A stretch of DNA of 37,500 nucleotides from Streptococcus mitis (lineage in GTDB: Bacteria > Bacillota > Bacilli > Lactobacillales > Streptococcaceae). Below, piece by piece: positions 15,701 to 23,678 of the stretch (the stretch's first letter is position 1; every line of letters starts with the position of its first letter). A program made the translations under genes and the position numbers. The stretch spans positions 172,501-210,000 of the forward strand of contig NZ_CP012646.1 in assembly GCF_001281025.1 (NCBI RefSeq). Reading direction: 5' to 3'. The notes beneath the pieces were generated by a model that was given only the letters and a program-made list of their open reading frames with translations, did not search any database and was not told the origin of the DNA.

Positions 15701-16531
15701 TTATTTCGTTTTCTGAGCCTTTTTCTTGGCTTTTCTTTTTCTATTTTCCAAATCTTTTTGTGCTTGTACTACGGCCTCGCGCTCTGCGATAATCTTGAAT
15801 GGATTGTTCAAGAAATAGGTTTGCAAGACTTGATAAGCATTGGACACTGCCCAGTAGAGAGCGACTCCGCTCGGAGCATAAACCCCAAAGACAAAGATTA
15901 AGACTGGAATCCCATACATCATCGCAGTCGTAGCGCCATTACGTTCAGACAAGGCTTTATTAGACAGCCAAGTACTTAAAAAGGTAAATACAGCTGCTAA
16001 AATCGGAAGCACAAGGGTTGTATCCACACCACCAAGGTTAATCCATAAGAAATGCCCTGTCTTCAAAAAGTCAACCCTTGATAGAGCTTGGAACAAGGCC
16101 AAGATAAGCGGCATCTGAATCAAAATCGGCCAAAGAGAATCCGACTGTCTGACACCCATTTCTTTAAAGACTTTACGCATTTCTTGCTCTAGCTTAGTTC
16201 TGCTTTCCATATCTCGACCTGGATATTGTTCTCGAAGCGCCTTAATGCGTGGTTGAGCTTCCTGCATTTTTCTGGATGCCACCATTTGCACTTGGAAGAC
16301 TGGCAAGAGCACTGTACGAATCAAGACCGTAAAGAGAATAATCCCCACTCCGATACTGATGTCAAACGATAAAAAGCGAATGATTTCCGCAAAGAAGTAA
16401 ACGAATTTACTCCAAAAATCAGCCGAATTGGCTGTAATATCGCTAGTTGTCCCATTTGTTGCACAGGCTGTCATGATAAATAGAGACAGTCCTAGCAAAC
16501 TAGTCAACTGTAGTTTCTTTTTCACTCCCAT
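15701..16531 (-). CDS. yidC: Membrane protein insertase YidC/OxaA (lipoprotein type)
   Basis: It inserts and folds inner-membrane proteins, with Sec or alone. The 276-aa product starts with a lipoprotein signal peptide ending in the lipobox MTAC (Cys22), so the mature protein is lipid-anchored. About five membrane segments follow, including the conserved core helix with [15 protein letters not shown], and the C-terminus is very basic ([14 protein letters not shown]), typical for ribosome contact. It overlaps the 3' end of rnpA by 32 nt and precedes jag by 17 nt, so the three form one operon. Streptococci carry two paralogues; linkage to rnpA suggests this is the operon-borne copy. Confidence 0.95.
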   Translation of the reverse strand: MGVKKKLQLTSLLGLSLFIMTACATNGTTSDITANSADFWSKFVYFFAEIIRFLSFDISIGVGIILFTVLIRTVLLPVFQVQMVASRKMQEAQPRIKALREQYPGRDMESRTKLEQEMRKVFKEMGVRQSDSLWPILIQMPLILALFQALSRVDFLKTGHFLWINLGGVDTTLVLPILAAVFTFLSTWLSNKALSERNGATTAMMYGIPVLIFVFGVYAPSGVALYWAVSNAYQVLQTYFLNNPFKIIAEREAVVQAQKDLENRKRKAKKKAQKTK

Positions 16532-16871
16532 TTCCTTCCTGGTAAATCTTTGATAATTTTAATACGTGGAGTAGATTTTTCTCCATCTCTGCGTATCCCA
16601 AGGTTTCGACTCCTTTTCGAGCAATGATAACAAAGTCGACATCTTCTACCAGACTCCCTTTGGCATTCTGGATAATATGCCGAATCCGTCGCTTAATTTG
16701 ATTTCTAGTGACGGCATTCCCCAGTTTTTTGCTAACTGATAGACCTACTCGAAAATGGTTTTTCTGGTTTTCTAGTTGGTAGACAACAAATTTGCGATTG
16801 GCAAAACTTGTCCCCTCCTTAAAAATCGCCTTAAAATCTTTCTCTCTTTTTACACGAAAGTTTTTCTTCAA
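16500..16871 (-). CDS. rnpA: Ribonuclease P protein component
   Basis: This is the protein subunit of RNase P, which together with the RNA subunit removes the 5' leader from pre-tRNAs. The 123-aa product begins [13 protein letters not shown] and has the central signature [14 protein letters not shown] and the [10 protein letters not shown] segment, all typical. The start codon is TTG at 16871, with GGAG 7 nt upstream; no better ATG is available. It leads the rnpA-yidC-jag operon and overlaps yidC. rpmH, often adjacent in other bacteria, is absent here, which is usual for streptococci. Confidence 0.95.
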   Translation of the reverse strand: MKKNFRVKREKDFKAIFKEGTSFANRKFVVYQLENQKNHFRVGLSVSKKLGNAVTRNQIKRRIRHIIQNAKGSLVEDVDFVIIARKGVETLGYAEMEKNLLHVLKLSKIYQEGNGSEKETTVD

Positions 16872-16900
16872 AACTCAACTCCATCTATTAAATTACTACT

Positions 16901-16928
16901 ATTATACCATATTTTTCAAAAAAGCCAA
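16901..16928 (-). promoter_or_regulatory. Promoter of the rnpA-yidC-jag operon
   Basis: On the minus strand, -35 TTGGCT (16923-16928), a 16-bp spacer and an extended -10 TGg-TATAAT (hexamer 16901-16906). Confidence 0.75.
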
Positions 16929-16956
16929 TCATAGCAAGGTTTTGGACAATTTCATC

Positions 16957-16992
16957 AGAAAAAGAAGCTGGAAAAATCACTTTTCCAACTCC
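16957..16992 (-). terminator. ackA terminator
   Basis: On the minus strand GTTGGAAAA and TTTTCCAGC pair around GTGA(T), followed by a T-rich tail. It lies about 30 nt after the ackA stop codon. Confidence 0.85.
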
Positions 16993-17020
16993 TTGTACGG
17001 AATATTTTTTCTGATTTTTG

Positions 17021-18211
17021 TTATTTTTTCAAGCGTTCAACGTCACGGGCAATGACTAATTCTTCATCTGTTGGAATAACCAAGACACGGATTTTCGCTG
17101 CCTCTGTTGAGATGTCTCCTGTCACGCCAAAGACGTTCTTTTCTGGGTCAACATCACAGCCAAACCAAGAAATTCCTGAGATAACATCCTTACGTACAGC
17201 AGCTGCATTTTCTCCGATACCTGCTGTGAAGATAATAGCATCTGCTCCATTTAGGACTGCAAGGTATTGACCGATATGTTTTTGGATACGATCAACATAC
17301 ATTTCATAGGCTAAAGTGGCATCGTGGTCCCCTTCTTCCATAGCAGCAATCACATCACGCATATCACTAGATTTGCCTGAAACACCCATAAGTCCTGATT
17401 CACGATTAAGGACGCGACTAATATCTTCAGGCGTGTTAAAGTCCTCTGTATATTGCATTAGGTAAGGAATGATAGCTGGGTCAATATCCCCTGTACGAGT
17501 TCCCATCATCACACCACCAAGTGGAGTGAAGCCCATTGAAGTATCGACAGATTGACCACCCTTAACTGCTGTAATAGAAGCACCATTACCGATGTGGCAA
17601 GTAATCAATTTCAAATCTTCTAATGGACGTCCCAAGAGTTTTGCAGCTTCTCCTGCTACAAACTGGTGGCTTGTACCGTGGGCACCGTATTTACGAACCT
17701 TGTTTTCTGTGTAATATTTTGTTGGTAGAGGGTAGCGATAAGCTTTCTCTGGCATACTTGTGTGGAATGAAGTATCAAAAACAACTACACTGGTAATGTC
17801 TGGCAACAATTCCTTGAAGGCACGAACACCTGCTGCATTGGCTGGATTGTGGAGAGGAGCCAACAAGCTCAACTCTTCAACTTTTTCTAAAACATCTCCC
17901 TCAACGACTGTTGATTCTTTGAAATATTCTCCACCTGCCACAACACGGTGTCCAACACCAGTAATCTCATCGTAAGCCTTGATAATATCGAAACGAATCA
18001 AGTCATCCAATAAAATTTTAACGGCTTGTGTATGATTTTCGATATCCAAAATCTGTTGTTCAGAACGGCCATCAAATTTTACAGTTGAAATCGAATCTTT
18101 CAAACCGATACGTTCAATCAAGCCTTTGGCTAACACTTTTTCCTCTGGCATTAAGTATAATTGCCATTTTAAACTTGAACTTCCTGCATTGATTGCAATT
18201 GTTTTTGTCAT
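17021..18211 (-). CDS. ackA: Acetate kinase
   Basis: It interconverts acetyl phosphate plus ADP and acetate plus ATP, giving ATP during overflow metabolism. The 396-aa product opens with the acetokinase signature [15 protein letters not shown] and contains the second family motif around [12 protein letters not shown] (near residue 86), the catalytic-region [10 protein letters not shown] and the nucleotide-binding [11 protein letters not shown] and FTAGIGENA motifs. Length is standard. A ribosome binding site GAGGAG precedes the ATG. The promoter -10 overlaps the region just after the upstream methyltransferase gene, and a cre-like sequence lies between -10 and start codon. Confidence 0.97.
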   Translation of the reverse strand: MTKTIAINAGSSSLKWQLYLMPEEKVLAKGLIERIGLKDSISTVKFDGRSEQQILDIENHTQAVKILLDDLIRFDIIKAYDEITGVGHRVVAGGEYFKESTVVEGDVLEKVEELSLLAPLHNPANAAGVRAFKELLPDITSVVVFDTSFHTSMPEKAYRYPLPTKYYTENKVRKYGAHGTSHQFVAGEAAKLLGRPLEDLKLITCHIGNGASITAVKGGQSVDTSMGFTPLGGVMMGTRTGDIDPAIIPYLMQYTEDFNTPEDISRVLNRESGLMGVSGKSSDMRDVIAAMEEGDHDATLAYEMYVDRIQKHIGQYLAVLNGADAIIFTAGIGENAAAVRKDVISGISWFGCDVDPEKNVFGVTGDISTEAAKIRVLVIPTDEELVIARDVERLKK

Positions 18212-18225
18212 AACAAGACTCCTCT

Positions 18226-18240
18226 TTTAAGCGTTTTCAT
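18226..18240 (-). promoter_or_regulatory. cre-like site in the ackA leader
   Basis: ATGAAAACGCTTAAA (minus strand) matches the CcpA consensus WTGNAANCGNWNNCW in all but one position. It begins about 3 nt after the -10 hexamer, so it covers the predicted start of transcription. Confidence 0.6.
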
Positions 18241-18242
18241 CT

Positions 18243-18251
18243 ATTATAACA
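18243..18251 (-). promoter_or_regulatory. ackA extended -10 promoter element
   Basis: TGt-TATAAT with the hexamer at 18243-18248. No good -35 is seen; the region upstream is the 3' end of the adjacent methyltransferase gene. Confidence 0.6.
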
Positions 18252-18260
18252 AAATCTATT

Positions 18261-19214
18261 TTATATTTCAGTACCTTGAGTCCATTTTTGAAAATTTTCT
18301 TTAAATTTCATTAAAACACTTGCATCTTGCAAGCTAGCAAGAGGATAAACAAAAGGATCTACTGTTATTTCATTTTTCTTCTGTAGGATAAAAATGGTCT
18401 TAGATTGTTTGGCATTGGCAAAGAGATTTTCAGGCAAACTAATCATGGCAGTCAGACTTGCCTCCTCTTTCAACCAACCTTTCAACAAGTCACTTTGAGG
18501 ACTGGTCAACAAATCACTCGGAGCTAGAAAAATAGCGTAGCCATCTGATTTGAGGTACTTAAGCCCTTGTTCCATGAGCAAGTGATGGGCGTAGGTATTT
18601 TCTTGACTAGAAGCAACTTGATGGCGCGACGCAACGGCATCATCAGGATAATAGCCGACAGGCAAGTCGCTGATGACCACGTCGCTTTCTTTGAGCATTT
18701 GTGGACGAACAGCATCTCCTTGGACAAAGCCAGCCTGCAAACCAATTACATCTGCCATGCTTGCTGCCAAATCAATCAGCAAATCATCCACTTCCATTCC
18801 CAAGTAATCCACCTTTTTATCAAGCGAGGTCAAGAAAGTAGCGCCTAGAATTCCCATCCCAGAACCCATTTCGAGGATCGTAATCTCCTCTTCTTTAAAC
18901 AACTCTTCCACAATAAACACCAAAAGTAAAGCAATGGCATCTGGTGTAAACTGGTGATTGGCCTGTAGGGGCTCTGTCTGCCCAGCCTTCATCAAGAGAA
19001 ACTGGTAGGTCTTGAGCCATTCTTCTTTGCGTAGCGCTAAGCGTTTAAGGGCCTGATTGTTTTCCTTGACCTGCTCTAGCTCAGTTTCACCATCCAGATA
19101 GATGCTATTTTGCTCCACCAAGGCGTCATAAAAGTTGGTCGCCAAATCACTTTGGATGACTTGGACATTCTCTAGTAAATACGTATAAGCTTGTTCAATT
19201 TTTTCAAAATCCAT
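18261..19214 (-). CDS. Class I SAM-dependent methyltransferase, YtxK-like (N6-adenine methylase fold)
   Basis: The 317-aa soluble protein has a helical N-terminal region (about 1-100) and a Rossmann methyltransferase core. Motif I is EMGSGMGILGATFL near residue 118. An SDLPVGYYP motif near residue 182 resembles the (N/D)PP(Y/F) catalytic motif of N6-adenine methylases. The family sits between comG and ackA in many streptococci and bacilli. Whether it methylates DNA is unknown, and the catalytic motif is degenerate (DLPV). The ATG at 19214 is preceded by AGGAAT; a TGa-TAAGAT element lies exactly 6 nt upstream of it, so a leaderless transcript is possible. Confidence 0.85.
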   Translation of the reverse strand: MDFEKIEQAYTYLLENVQVIQSDLATNFYDALVEQNSIYLDGETELEQVKENNQALKRLALRKEEWLKTYQFLLMKAGQTEPLQANHQFTPDAIALLLVFIVEELFKEEEITILEMGSGMGILGATFLTSLDKKVDYLGMEVDDLLIDLAASMADVIGLQAGFVQGDAVRPQMLKESDVVISDLPVGYYPDDAVASRHQVASSQENTYAHHLLMEQGLKYLKSDGYAIFLAPSDLLTSPQSDLLKGWLKEEASLTAMISLPENLFANAKQSKTIFILQKKNEITVDPFVYPLASLQDASVLMKFKENFQKWTQGTEI

Positions 19215-19220
19215 ATTCCT

Positions 19221-19229
19221 ATCTTATCA
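19221..19229 (-). promoter_or_regulatory. Extended -10 immediately before the YtxK-like gene
   Basis: TGa-TAAGAT (hexamer 19221-19226), then 6 nt, then the ATG at 19214. The 6 nt (AGGAAT) could also act as a Shine-Dalgarno sequence in a longer transcript. Confidence 0.4.
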
Positions 19230-19256
19230 AATTTCCCTTCTTTTTTCCATCCTTAT

Positions 19257-19292
19257 AGAAAAATCACTCCCTGACTAGGCGAGTGATTTTTG
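19257..19292 (-). terminator. Terminator ending the comG/methyltransferase transcript
   Basis: On the minus strand AAAATCACTC pairs with GAGTGATTTTT. The methyltransferase stop codon (19275-19277) lies in the loop, so the last codons form the left arm. Confidence 0.85.
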
Positions 19293-19862
19293 GGCTACTG
19301 TTAAAAAGAGTTCTGCGTAATTTCCTTGAAACAGGTCTTCAGCGCTATAGAGAATCTGACTATGCACAGATGAAAAACCAAACTGGGCTAGCTTGTTTTC
19401 CAGTTCAGGCAATTTAAATCCATGATGGTTAGCTTCTGTCTTGGTAAAATCAGCAAGTAGGAGTTGTCCATCTTCCCTCAAATGTTGATAAAACAGTAAG
19501 AGAGTCGCATCCAAATCAGGCATATGATGAAGAACACGACAAACAACAATGAGATCAAACTCTTTCTCCAAGGGTTTTTCCAGTAAATCTTGCTCCAAAA
19601 AGTGGATATTCTTGATGTCTTGCCGCTCCGCTTTCAAACGAGCTTGCTCCAGCATTTTCTCCGAAATATCCACCAATGTCACAGACTTGGCCTGCTTGGC
19701 TAGAGGCAAGGTTAACAGCCCCGTCCCTCCACCGAAATCCAAAATTTCTTTGTCTGATAGAAGATCAATCTGTTTCTTGACTGCTTGACAAACCAAGTTT
19801 GCAAGGAAGATATTTTTAGGGGAATCGAAAGTTTCTGCTTTGTGGTTAAAATCATGTTTCAT
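19275..19862 (-). CDS. Class I SAM-dependent methyltransferase
   Basis: This 195-aa soluble protein has a typical Rossmann methyltransferase core. Motif I is LDFGGGTGLLTLPLA near residue 42, an acidic residue follows in VTLVDISEKML near residue 65, and the post-core region has FDLIVVCRVLHHMPD near residue 105. The sequence resembles Methyltransf_11/25 small-molecule enzymes; the substrate is unknown. It lies 32 nt after comGG and may be the last gene of the comG transcript. It also has its own TGc-TAAACT element exactly 6 nt before the ATG, and no Shine-Dalgarno sequence. Its stop codon is inside the terminator hairpin. Confidence 0.88.
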   Translation of the reverse strand: MKHDFNHKAETFDSPKNIFLANLVCQAVKKQIDLLSDKEILDFGGGTGLLTLPLAKQAKSVTLVDISEKMLEQARLKAERQDIKNIHFLEQDLLEKPLEKEFDLIVVCRVLHHMPDLDATLLLFYQHLREDGQLLLADFTKTEANHHGFKLPELENKLAQFGFSSVHSQILYSAEDLFQGNYAELFLTVAQKSLA

Positions 19863-19868
19863 ATTTTT

Positions 19869-19877
19869 AGTTTAGCA
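19869..19877 (-). promoter_or_regulatory. Extended -10 before the small methyltransferase gene
   Basis: TGc-TAAACT (hexamer 19869-19874), then exactly 6 nt, then the ATG at 19862. There is no recognisable -35 and no ribosome binding site. Confidence 0.4.
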
Positions 19878-19894
19878 CAAAGTAGCTTGATTGG

Positions 19895-20308
19895 CTAGGA
19901 ATTCTCTTTCTTTTCAACTTTCTCTTCTGATTTTTTCTTCTCTGCTTGATTACTTGAATCAGTCACTACCTTTTCCTTTTTATCTGTTTTCTCTTCTTTG
20001 ATTTTGACGGAAGGAAAGATGAACTCATATTGACTCTTAGGCGTACGAACCGTCGTCACCAAGCTTGTTTTCTTATTTTGATAACTCACTTGACCCAGAT
20101 TAAAGGCCTGTTCCCCACTTTCTTGCTCAACCTTATCTTTGGTTCGATTGGCCATAGCAAAAGCAATCAGCTTTTCTTTATTCAAAGAATAGTCTTGATA
20201 GTGGGCGACTTGTCTGTTCAAGTAAAATTGTAACAAAAGACTAAAGATGGCTGCCATAGTGACTGCATAGATGAGAACACCCGCCTTAACTTTTTGCTTT
20301 TTCCACAC
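19895..20308 (-). CDS. comGG: Competence pilus minor pilin ComGG
   Basis: This is the last comG-operon product, a minor component of the transformation pilus that binds and pulls in DNA. The 137-aa protein has one N-terminal hydrophobic helix (about residues 9-30, [20 protein letters not shown]) and a hydrophilic tail ending in a Lys/Glu-rich stretch. It lacks the Glu at position +5 of the pilin motif found in its neighbours. The start is GTG at 20308 with GGGAG about 10 nt upstream, overlapping comGF by 23 nt. Assignment relies on position and layout. Confidence 0.88.
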   Translation of the reverse strand: MWKKQKVKAGVLIYAVTMAAIFSLLLQFYLNRQVAHYQDYSLNKEKLIAFAMANRTKDKVEQESGEQAFNLGQVSYQNKKTSLVTTVRTPKSQYEFIFPSVKIKEEKTDKKEKVVTDSSNQAEKKKSEEKVEKKENS

Positions 20309-20747
20309 GATAGATGAACTCCCTTTCTAAGCCTTTTTGGAATTGAAAACGAAAGCGAACCACTTGATTGTCCTCTGTAATCTGTGCAGATTTGAGTCCA
20401 TAAATCATAGGCTGATATCCTCGTCCACTGGCATCGGTTTTCCGAAAATCATCTGATTTAGACTTACCTATCGCAATTTCCTTGCCATCCTGCTTCATAT
20501 AAATGCGATTACCTTCTACTTTTTCGAACTGCGAACGGTCTAATTCTGCCTCCAACTGGTCCACAAACAGGAGCCACTCCTTTTGCTCGCTTTGTTGCTG
20601 GTATCGAACTTCTGAAATAAGGAGCTGACTCATGGCTTGAAAGAGAAGTAAACTCCCACTGATAACAATAAGAGCAATCAGGGATTCTAACAGGGTAAAA
20701 GCCTTGATTTTAATGCTCTTTGATAGCCAACAACTGTTCTGAGCCAT
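20286..20747 (-). CDS. comGF: Competence pilus minor pilin ComGF
   Basis: This is a pseudopilin-like component of the transformation pilus. The 153-aa product has the prepilin motif [12 protein letters not shown] with Glu at +5, followed by the hydrophobic helix, so processing by the prepilin peptidase (ComC/PilD, encoded elsewhere) is expected after the Ala. The ATG at 20747 is chosen because GGAGG lies 6 nt upstream; a longer reading frame starting at 20792 lacks such a signal. It overlaps comGE by 38 nt and comGG by 23 nt, as in pneumococcal cglF. Confidence 0.9.
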   Translation of the reverse strand: MAQNSCWLSKSIKIKAFTLLESLIALIVISGSLLLFQAMSQLLISEVRYQQQSEQKEWLLFVDQLEAELDRSQFEKVEGNRIYMKQDGKEIAIGKSKSDDFRKTDASGRGYQPMIYGLKSAQITEDNQVVRFRFQFQKGLEREFIYRVEKAKS

Positions 20748-21012
20748 GATAAACCTCCAATCCCTTTTCACTAGAAAACACCTGAATCTCAACTCCGTTG
20801 ATGTTTACCTGATTTTGACCTGTCTGCAAGGCCATCTTAGCTACCCTCAAGACTTCTTCCTTTTGCAAAATTTTTGCTTCTTCTTGTCTATTTTTCTGAA
20901 TTTGTCCCAAAAGAAGGGTCGCAATGCTGGCAAAGATAGCTAGAGCGACTACTGCTTCCAGCAAAATCACTGCCCTAATTTTTTGTTTCCTTAATGCGTT
21001 TAATTTTTCCAT
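20710..21012 (-). CDS. comGE: Competence pilus minor pilin ComGE
   Basis: This 100-aa minor pseudopilin of the transformation pilus has a basic leader [13 protein letters not shown] followed by [17 protein letters not shown], a pilin-type helix with Glu in the expected place. The rest is a small globular domain. It overlaps comGD (38 nt) and comGF (38 nt), implying coupled translation. AGGAA lies almost directly next to the ATG, which is unusually close for a ribosome binding site and supports dependence on coupling. Confidence 0.9.
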   Translation of the reverse strand: MEKLNALRKQKIRAVILLEAVVALAIFASIATLLLGQIQKNRQEEAKILQKEEVLRVAKMALQTGQNQVNINGVEIQVFSSEKGLEVYHGSEQLLAIKEH

Positions 21013-21409
21013 TTCCTAGATATAACTGATAGCGAATAGCTCCTTTACTGGTCTGAAATTCAACCTTAGCCAGGGACGAATTGCCTCCAACTCGGTCAAA
21101 TGTGATACTTTGTCCCGATAGTGCTTGAATTCCTTTAGGAACTGTCAGCTTTTGACTGCCATTGCTAATGGTCTTTCCGTCTATGCTCAAACTTGTCTTT
21201 TGCTGACTAGCTACACTGCGTTTTTGAGTTTCCCGATAGAGTTCTTCAAACTCCATAAAGAAAATCTGCTCCTCTACCGCCGCAAAAGTGGACTGGACAG
21301 AGCCAGACAAGCCCAAGGCAAGGATACTCACAAGACCCAAAACCAATAGACTTTCAAACATGGTAAAGGCCTTAATCTGAAACACTTTGACTGGTACCTT
21401 GTTTAACAT
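20975..21409 (-). CDS. comGD: Competence pilus minor pilin ComGD
   Basis: This 144-aa pseudopilin has the cleavage and helix motif KAFTMFESLLVLGLVSILALGL (Glu at +5), then a soluble domain. The ATG at 21409 is taken as start because it gives the usual short basic leader (MLNKVPVKVFQI). A frame opening 45 nt upstream would place an extra charged stretch before it. It overlaps comGC by 38 nt. It is needed with the other minor pilins to initiate pilus assembly; that role is known for the family. Confidence 0.9.
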   Translation of the reverse strand: MLNKVPVKVFQIKAFTMFESLLVLGLVSILALGLSGSVQSTFAAVEEQIFFMEFEELYRETQKRSVASQQKTSLSIDGKTISNGSQKLTVPKGIQALSGQSITFDRVGGNSSLAKVEFQTSKGAIRYQLYLGNGKIKRIKETKN

Positions 21410-21695
21410 GGTATTCTTTATAAGCTTTAGCCTGCTCTTCTGTGATTCTCCCATCTGCTTGTAACTTGCTTAGGCTAGCATCTTCATTTTTATCCAAGCT
21501 ATAAAGCTCTGCCTGGCTTTCCACAACCTTAACAACAGCAGCTTTTCCTTTGTCATTGACTGCTTCTTTTTGCTTGGTCAGATTAGGTACAAAGAGTAAT
21601 AGAAGCACGCTGATGATGAGCAAGACCACCAACATCTCCACAAGCGTGAAAGCCTTCACTTTCGTTTTTTTCAAGAATGTCATAATTTTTTTCAT
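21372..21695 (-). CDS. comGC: Major competence pilin ComGC
   Basis: This is the main subunit of the transformation pilus. The 107-aa product has the leader MKKIMTFLKKTKVKA, cleavage before Phe in AFTLVEM (Glu at +5), the hydrophobic helix LVVLLIISVLLLLFVPNL and a small soluble domain. This is close to pneumococcal CglC. Its ribosome binding site GGAGG is about 12 nt from the first ATG; an internal ATG (residue 5) is an alternative start. It lies 1 nt from comGB and overlaps comGD. Confidence 0.95.
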   Translation of the reverse strand: MKKIMTFLKKTKVKAFTLVEMLVVLLIISVLLLLFVPNLTKQKEAVNDKGKAAVVKVVESQAELYSLDKNEDASLSKLQADGRITEEQAKAYKEYHVKQGTSQSVSD

Positions 21696-21696
21696 T

Positions 21697-22713
21697 TTAA
21701 AAATTTACCTCCATATTTTGATACATGGGCATGAGCATTGCCGCATAAAGTAAAACGATAATCAGAGCCACAAAGATAAAGACCAGTGGCTGTACTAAGT
21801 TCATGGTGCGGTTGACTCGGGTAAAAAAGGCTTCCCAAGTTTTTTCAGCATAGATTTCCAACTCACTACCCAGCTTGGACTTGACTTCCCCATACTCGAT
21901 AATGAGACTCAACTCTTTCCTAAAGAAAGGATAGGTCGCTATCGTCTGAGAAAATTCGCAGCCATTTTGTAGGGATTGAGCTAGGTCTTGACCGATTTCT
22001 TTAAAGAGTTGAGAACCTTGTTCCTGCATGATCTGAAAAATCTGCGTCAGCTCCATCCCCTGCGAAATCATATTCCCCCATTCACGCGCATAATAGGCTG
22101 TCAAATAGGTCTGCACAAAGATTCCAAGAAAGGGAAGGCGTGCTAAGATAGAAAAGGCGCGCATCTTAGAACTTCTTTTATAAAAAGTTAGTGCTAAAAG
22201 GATACCTACTGAAACAAAGCCTACCATTCCTAGAAAGATTTGTGGGAGATTTCCAATGATTTGGGTGGCAATATTACTACTATCCAGTTGTGGTAGCAGG
22301 TAATTACGTAGTCCCAGCATAATTAAGAGAAGAAATCCCAGCAAAATCAAAGGATAGGTCGCTACTTCAATTAATTTTTTCTTGACCTTGGCTAGATTGT
22401 CTAGATACTCTTCTATCTTTCCCAAACTCAGGTGGAGATTTCCATGGACTTCCGCTAGGGATAACTGAGTGACAATGGCACTTGAAAATCCCAAACTTTC
22501 CATCATTTCTGAGAATGATTTCCCCTGAGACAAGCCCGTGCGCATCTGGGTCACACACTGCTTGTCCAACAAGGCACTCCTATCTAAAAAGGAGATGGTC
22601 TCCACCAGATGAAAACCGCTGGAAAAGAGATTGTTAAACAGGGTGATGATATTTTTTTGCTTAGCTGTAGCTAATTTTTTCCGTTTCAGCTTGAAGGCTT
22701 GTGATATGTCCAT
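21697..22713 (-). CDS. comGB: Competence pilus platform protein ComGB
   Basis: This is the polytopic membrane platform of the transformation pilus, of the GspF/PilC family. The 338-aa product has two related GspF-type halves. Membrane helices lie near residues 135-155 (LILLGFLLLIMLGL), 180-200 and 310-330 (LVFIFVALIIVLLYAAMLMPMY). The start at 22713 is chosen to match family length; a longer frame from 22806 would reach deep into comGA. It overlaps the comGA 3' end by 53 nt and is thus translationally coupled. Confidence 0.93.
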   Translation of the reverse strand: MDISQAFKLKRKKLATAKQKNIITLFNNLFSSGFHLVETISFLDRSALLDKQCVTQMRTGLSQGKSFSEMMESLGFSSAIVTQLSLAEVHGNLHLSLGKIEEYLDNLAKVKKKLIEVATYPLILLGFLLLIMLGLRNYLLPQLDSSNIATQIIGNLPQIFLGMVGFVSVGILLALTFYKRSSKMRAFSILARLPFLGIFVQTYLTAYYAREWGNMISQGMELTQIFQIMQEQGSQLFKEIGQDLAQSLQNGCEFSQTIATYPFFRKELSLIIEYGEVKSKLGSELEIYAEKTWEAFFTRVNRTMNLVQPLVFIFVALIIVLLYAAMLMPMYQNMEVNF

Positions 22714-23602
22714 CTTTAAGAAGCTGGTCAATCTGTTCATTCCAGCTAGTTGACTGGTGTTCTTGATAGTCTTTGTTTGCAAAGTCAACGATTCCTCCTC
22801 CCCCAATTAATCTCTGGTAGCAGACTCCTTGCAGAACGACTGCTAATTCCTCCTCACTCACACCCAACTCCAGCAGGCGCTCATAAACACCTCGAATACT
22901 CTTGGCATGAATGGTTGAAAAGACTGTCGCACCTGTCAAACTAGCTCTAACTACTGCACGCGCCGTCTCTCTGTCTCGAATTTCTCCGATAATCAAGAGA
23001 TCTGGTCGATGACGCAAGGAAAGTTTGATTAGATTTTCATAGGTCAACCCGATTGCTTCGTTCAACTGCAATTGGAGCATGTCGTCCTGCTTTATTTCGA
23101 CTGGATCTTCAATAGACATAACTTGTTGCCCCTTAAAGAGAGACTTGGCCAATTCGTGCATCAGGGTCGTCTTGCCACTGCCGACTGGGCCAGCAAAAAG
23201 ATAGAGTCCCCGTTGCCTGTACTGCTTACCCAGTTCTTCAATATCCTGAAACCAAAAATGCAACTCCTGCTCCTCATCATGCAACAAACGAATAACTAAA
23301 CTCTCATGTCCTCGATAATCGCCTACAGTAGATAGACGTAGAGATGCCATCTTCTGGTCATAGGCATAATCACAGGAACCAAGTTGACTACGTCGCTTTT
23401 CTCCTACATTCATACCCGCCACAAACTTAAAGTGACTGATGACTGCCGCAAATTTTTCAAAATCATAACAACCGATTTTACAGCGCTCGTCTCCTACCCT
23501 CATATGAAGCTCATAGGCGTCTAACTTGGGGACAAAATAAATGTCTTGCGCCCCTTTTTTCCGGGCCGAACGAATGATTTCTTGTGCAATTTCTTGAACC
23601 AT
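22661..23602 (-). CDS. comGA: Competence pilus assembly ATPase ComGA
   Basis: This traffic ATPase powers assembly of the transformation pilus at the cytoplasmic face of the membrane (PilB/GspE family). The 313-aa product has Walker A GPVGSGKTT near residue 145, the Asp box/Walker B region IIGEIRDRETA near residue 210 and the His box TIHAKS. The ATG at 23602 (MVQEIAQEI) has an AGGAGGT ribosome binding site. A further in-frame ATG at 23662 is excluded because the ComX box and its start point lie downstream of it. It is the first gene of the seven-gene comG operon and a late competence gene. Confidence 0.96.
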   Translation of the reverse strand: MVQEIAQEIIRSARKKGAQDIYFVPKLDAYELHMRVGDERCKIGCYDFEKFAAVISHFKFVAGMNVGEKRRSQLGSCDYAYDQKMASLRLSTVGDYRGHESLVIRLLHDEEQELHFWFQDIEELGKQYRQRGLYLFAGPVGSGKTTLMHELAKSLFKGQQVMSIEDPVEIKQDDMLQLQLNEAIGLTYENLIKLSLRHRPDLLIIGEIRDRETARAVVRASLTGATVFSTIHAKSIRGVYERLLELGVSEEELAVVLQGVCYQRLIGGGGIVDFANKDYQEHQSTSWNEQIDQLLKDGHITSLQAETEKISYS

Positions 23603-23622
23603 ACTTACCTCCTCACCTATAC

Positions 23623-23630
23623 TATTCGCA
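23623..23630 (-). promoter_or_regulatory. ComX (SigX) box of the comG operon
   Basis: TGCGAATA on the minus strand matches the streptococcal cin-box TNCGAATA, with a T-rich stretch just upstream. It lies 21 nt from the comGA ATG. It marks the operon as dependent on the alternative sigma factor ComX during competence. Confidence 0.9.
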
Positions 23631-23642
23631 AAGATTTGGAAA

Positions 23643-23675
23643 AATAAAAAAAGCAACTCCAAAAAAGTTACTTTT
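23643..23675 (-). terminator. Terminator of the DUF1033 gene
   Basis: On the minus strand AGTAACT pairs with AGTTGCT (one G-U) across a T-rich loop, followed by T7. It insulates the comG promoter from upstream transcription. Confidence 0.8.
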
Positions 23676-23678
23676 CCT

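Noticed and set aside
20286..22713. Overlapping comG reading frames as frameshifts or broken genes
   Set aside because: Each frame is complete with its own start and pilin or GspF features. Overlaps of 20-55 nt are the normal comG arrangement.
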